The notes under the pieces were generated by a model that did not search any database, was not told the origin of the DNA, and saw only the letters and a list, made by a program, of their open reading frames with translations. Both the position numbers and the translations under genes were made by a program. 64,000 nt of DNA from Rhizoclosmatium globosum (Eukaryota; Chytridiomycota; Chytridiomycetes; Chytridiales; Chytriomycetaceae). Numbering within the stretch: position 1 is the stretch's first letter; every line of letters starts with the position of its first letter. The DNA lies in NCBI GenBank assembly GCA_002104985.1, contig MCGO01000132.1, positions 1 through 64,000 on the forward strand, given 5' to 3'. Shown here in pieces: positions 60,301-64,000 of the stretch.

Positions 60301-62130
60301 CATCAGATATAAGCCATGGAATGCGAAACTCTACCTTTGCAGCTCAACCAAACCAATCCGGCAAGTTGGATCTCGTGACACAATAACAATCCCAACTGTT
60401 TCTTGTAAAACATCATGGGGAACCGAGAACGCAATCGCTGTTAGAACTTTCGGGTGTTTCAAGACAGCATCCTCAACTTCAGTTGGAGAAATAATTTCTC
60501 CGCCACGGTTGATAACCTCTTTTGACCTACTTGTGATAACTACGAATGCGCAAGTTTTAAGTATTCCAGTCCAATTCTGCATTTGTACTCACATAAATAT
60601 CCATCCTTATCCAAATATCCCATATCACCTGTATCAAAAAATCCATCTTTTGTAAAAGCTTCCTTGTTCGCGGTAGGGTTTCCTTCATATCCTTGAAATA
60701 CTGGCGGGCCTCGAATCATGATTCGCCCAAACTTCATAGGTGGTAAGGGGTTAAATACTTCATCCATGATGACAATTTCAGGCCCTAATTCCATTATTAA
60801 GAGAAATATCGAAGGATTATTGACGCACCGACAGAAACTCCGGAAGTACCAGGTTTTTCCAAGTTATATGTCAAGGGTGGGGTAGCGATTGGCATACACT
60901 CCGTCATTCCATAAGAGGGCAGCACAACAGCGTTTTCAAACATTTCGCGTAACCTTACTGCTAAAGAGTGCGGCAATCCTCCTCCGGCATTGCAAATCAT
61001 TCTTAACGGAGTCCGTATTCCCCCCCTGTTTTGTCCTCTAGCTGCCAGTCGTTTCTTCCCCTCTTCAAGAATCGCCATATGCATGGTAGGGACTGCGTAA
61101 TACCAAGTCGGACTGTGGAGCTGCAGAATATCCCAAAATGTTTCAGCATCGAATCCACTGGTGATAATAACAGTACTTCCACTCAAAATAGGCGAGAGAA
61201 GATTTCTCACAATTCCTCCGACATGATAAAGTGGCATCATGTTCAAATTTATGTCAGTTTCGGTCTGCACACATGTTAAGTTGTAAATTGCATTAAAAGA
61301 CACTCACCGTAAGCCCCCACGATTCAGCGACACACAAAGCTCCCACTACAAGTGTTCTTAATGTATATGGTACCGTTTTCTTGTTTCCACTGGTTCCAGA
61401 AGTCCTGAGAATCATCGAGATATCCATGGGTCCAGCATGGTGATTTAAATTTGATCCAGCAAACTGATGCGTAGCTCTTTTTTCGACATACAAGAATCGA
61501 GATTGGTTCTATGTATTGTGTGACAACTATAAATAAGAAGGTGGGTGGCGTTCAAAGACAACTAACCCTAACTCGAGAGCTCCTCAAGTTGACCAATGTA
61601 TCATCAGATGGCAACATAGTGTAGCTGGTTCTTCGATATGCTCGAGTAGCGCATGAACTCTCCGTAGCAGGAGTTATTTGTTGAAGTGTGAAGAGACCAC
61701 AAGTCAGGGAATTCCCTCGCAGATTGAGAACTGTAATTCCAGAGTCCACAAGCCTTTGAACAAGATCTTCCCGCGTATTTGACAAAATGAGGGTTGTCGC
61801 TTTTAGAGTTTTGAGCTCAGACACGACTTCTTCGTCTGTACTGTTGAAATTGATGGGGATTGCACAACAGCAAGCAATTACTGCCATCAAGCAGCATCCC
61901 AGCTCAGGACCTTCAGGAAGTAAAAGCCCGACGCGAGATGCAGATGTAATTCCAAATCTTGTCAAGACATCACTTCGGATGAATGTCTTTAATTGGCGAT
62001 GAGTGAGGGCCTTACGTCCATCAACAGAGCGAATGGCTGGAATATCGGATTCATGGAGCAGATCGACAAGGTGGTTGAATGTAAGTTGGGAATCAAGAAG
62101 GATACCAAGTGACTTCTTTTGAAGGGACAT
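57371..62130 (-). CDS. Adenylation-carrier protein-membrane/left-handed-beta-helix synthetase (Pls/PosA-like)
   Basis: Nine exons fit in frame (1,469 aa): 62130-61567, 61508-61308, 61264-60829, 60784-60593, 60539-60335, 60292-59852, 59811-59111, 59066-58518 and 58491-57371. Residues ~1-590 are an acyl-adenylating enzyme: [55 protein letters not shown] ([15 protein letters not shown] after splicing), KNKTGKPLR. Residues ~640-690 are a carrier domain ([15 protein letters not shown], Ser for phosphopantetheine). The rest alternates membrane helices with three hexapeptide-repeat units, including [15 protein letters not shown] and [10 protein letters not shown]. This resembles bacterial Pls/PosA-type NRPS-like proteins. 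It probably activates a small acid and uses it at a membrane. The product is unknown. Confidence 0.82.
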
Positions 62131-62261
62131 TGGGTGCGTGGCCAAAAGATTCTGGCTTCACTCTGGGAGACAAAATGTGCCACAACGTTTTCATTGAATG
62201 AAAATGATTGGTTGGACCAAAAGGTGCAAAATTCTCAGCCCCCAACACTATCTTTAGTTCT

Positions 62262-62816
62262 TTATGAGAGTAGCTTATCACAGAGTTTCATGATAGTCAA
62301 TGAAGAATAGGCATCCTCTGATGATTCTTTTCCCAGCCACTCCACACCAGTAAGATCCAATGTTTTTGAAACTGCAGCATCAAGATTCAAGGCAGAATAT
62401 CCCGAAATATCAGAAAATAGCTTCTGCAAAATGCTCTTGATTTGCATAAGTGATTCAGAGTCACTTTGACATCCGTCTACAATAACCTTTATCATTTGGG
62501 TTAATTCCGCAAAAATACCAAACAAGTAAGATCTTACCTCCAATAGTATTCCTTTCGACATAGTTCCAATCGTCAATGTCCCTAACTTAATTATGATGTT
62601 CGTATTTGGCAGACTGTACACAAGACCGTCTATGCGAATTGCTTGCCGTGACGCCCAACTGGCCTTAAGCTTACTGATGATTGTTTCTAGTTCACTGCCT
62701 GATTTAAGAAATACACTGCGATCAGAGTCAACGAGTAAAGAGTAGGCTGTGGATTCATCCGAGTTGAGAACATAGAGATGTCTCGCTTTCTGAGCCGGCT
62801 GTTCCACTTGCTCCAA
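62262..62816 (-). CDS. MED20: Mediator complex subunit 20
   Basis: Subunit of the Mediator head module, which bridges activators and RNA polymerase II. Family landmarks: ARHLYVLNSDESTAYSLLVD, DGLVYSLPNTNIIIKLGTLT (Tyr-x-Leu then the G-T-V/L strand), MSKGILLEV, and the C-terminal helix SSLTIMKLCDKLL. Exons 62816(or upstream)-62538 and 62486-62262 (intron 51 bp). The frame stays open up to about 62970 but contains no ATG, so the true N-terminus needs another exon or frame. A different-frame ATG at about 62935 (MAPLTSTNDYAM) is a candidate. Divergent from the next gene with almost no spacer. Confidence 0.75.
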   Translation of the reverse strand: MEQVEQPAQKARHLYVLNSDESTAYSLLVDSDRSVFLKSGSELETIISKLKASWASRQAIRIDGLVYSLPNTNIIIKLGTLTIGTMSKGILLEVRSYLFGIFAELTQMIKVIVDGCQSDSESLMQIKSILQKLFSDISGYSALNLDAAVSKTLDLTGVEWLGKESSEDAYSSLTIMKLCDKLLS

Positions 62817-63062
62817 GCTTGAAGATGCTGTTTTGGGCTGCTGCAGGTAGAGACGGCAAACGAGAGCCCATGGCGAGAAACTCCCTTTAGCGCAGTAAAC
62901 ATTGCGTAATCGTTCGTGGATGTGAGAGGAGCCATCGGCCGCCCAAGACTGATTGAAATGCAGTGTTCTAATAGATTATGGCTTCTTTAAGTACCGGAGG
63001 CACACCAATGAGAACGCACCTGACCAGCATCTTTTTCGCGTTGCTTTGCCGGCAAAAAAAGA

Positions 63063-63998
63063 TGTCCCAAATCCAACCAACGAAGAACGACTCCGCCGAA
63101 GACAGCATCGGAGAGCGAATCCTCCAAAAGTATCGCGAAGGCGACTCAATCTCAAACTTTTTTCGGTCTTTGACATTTGATTTCGGGACATCATTAATTG
63201 ATGATCAGTTTGCTTCAACGTCGCCAGACAAAGCCCGGGATTTCACCCAAAAGAGAATCAACTATCATCGAATGAAGGAATCTGTTCGTGATCAAATTGT
63301 TTGGGCTGCAGCAGAGTTGAGCAAAATGTATCTGTCGTTCCCAGCAAAAAAACCACATGACTTTAAAATTGGAATCATTCTGTCTGATATTCTACCTGAA
63401 ACGGGAGAGTTTGATTGCAAAATGGTAGTCCATGGTCTTCTTTCGGCCCTGTCGGACGATGGACCTTTGTTTTCAGGAAACCAAATTGTCATCTTGGGGC
63501 GTCGTGATGACCTTTCTGAATGGGTTAACCGTAAATTTCCTGGAGTTCAAATTGTACATGAGTGGGAGAGAAATGTTAAGGTAGTGTCGCTTGTCAGAGT
63601 AGTGCTCGCCAGTTCGATTAAAGTCAATTTCAATAGATCACAGTCAATCTATCATTCATCGTACTTCTAGGATCTGCTATGCACTTAACGCTTATTGAAG
63701 AGCAGCTTCGTGGTCATGATATGTCCAAGACAGTTCTAATGCCTGTACTTATGGGAATATCTGTGACACGAATCTCAACTCTATTAAAATCAACAATGAT
63801 AATTACCCCAAACTTTAATTCGGAAGAGGAATTTTCTGGTGATGAAAAGCCACAGAACGTAAGAATTATGGATGGAGTTTGAGAGTGTTACTTGGTCTCA
63901 AGGTATTTTTAGGTTACGTGGAATCAGGCAGACATAGTCAAAGGCGCGAGCTTCCCTGATTTGGGTGAGATATCTGTCCCTGTATTGAGCACTTACTG
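63063..63998 (+). CDS. Unidentified protein, possibly NOXRED1/P5CR-like Rossmann type, partial
   Basis: ATG 63063 (MSQIQPTKNDSAED) or, in frame, 62978. A helical N-terminal region (GERILQKYREGD, RINYHRMKESVRDQIVWAA) precedes FKIGIILSDILPETGEF and a strand NQIVILGRRDDLSEWVNRKF. The spacing is like an NADP Rossmann unit with Arg-rich 2'-phosphate site, although the glycine motif is degenerate. An intron runs from the GTAGTG donor near 63580 to an acceptor near 63671, after which SAMHLTLIEEQLRGHDMSKT, VLMPVLMGISVTRI and IITPNF continue. A second donor is likely near 63860. The gene runs off the window. NOXRED1-like is my best guess only. Confidence 0.45.
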
Positions 63999-64000
63999 AA

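Overview
The window is eukaryotic and most likely from a zoosporic (chytrid-type) fungus. Almost every gene is cut by short GT-AG introns, usually 40-80 bp. The genes are fungal: saccharopine dehydrogenase of the alpha-aminoadipate lysine pathway, a WOPR (Gti1/Pac2) transcription factor, and glutamine:fructose-6-phosphate amidotransferase feeding chitin synthesis. Several others are typical of flagellated fungi rather than Dikarya: a class C (GABA-B/mGlu-like) receptor, two cyclic-nucleotide-gated-type channels and a DHTKD1-type dehydrogenase. Most gene models below were built by joining exons by eye. Where exon coordinates are given, the summed length is a multiple of three.

Region 1 (1-13.5 kb): 3' end of LYS1; a rhodopsin-family-like receptor fragment head-to-head with a class C GPCR; a DUF2306-flavin reductase fusion overlapping the GPCR stop; a Sis1-type DnaJ; a phytanoyl-CoA-dioxygenase-like enzyme; a Gfo/Idh/MocA oxidoreductase; an S9 serine peptidase; an unusual protein kinase.

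Region 2 (13.5-32.7 kb): a Ser-rich unknown, a LITAF-domain protein, the proteasome lid protein SEM1/DSS1, an acidic disordered protein, the WOPR regulator, a NAT9-like acetyltransferase, a DHTKD1-like E1 dehydrogenase, a medium-chain acyl-CoA dehydrogenase, and a large PXA-RGS-PX-Nexin_C sorting nexin. DHTKD1 and ACADM are both mitochondrial catabolic enzymes.

Region 3 (32.7-46.9 kb): two paralogous channel genes, each with six membrane segments and a cyclic-nucleotide-binding domain, flank a saccharopine-dehydrogenase-like reductase. Both carry the same non-canonical pore sequence. GFA1, a PCID2/Thp1-type mRNA-export subunit and a DUF1275 membrane protein follow.

Region 4 (46.9-57.3 kb): a gene-poor island of decayed transposable elements: a pogo/Tigger DDE transposase, a PIF/Harbinger pair (SANT-like plus HARBI1-like) and the 3' part of a non-LTR retrotransposon with RNase H.

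Region 5 (57.3-64 kb): a 1,469-residue adenylation-carrier-membrane/left-handed-beta-helix protein resembling the bacterial Pls/PosA NRPS-like family, a MED20 Mediator subunit, and the start of an unidentified, possibly Rossmann-type protein.

The gene-rich parts are compact. Several convergent pairs are separated by only 20-120 bp, so their 3' UTRs probably overlap. No rRNA, tRNA or CRISPR was recognised.
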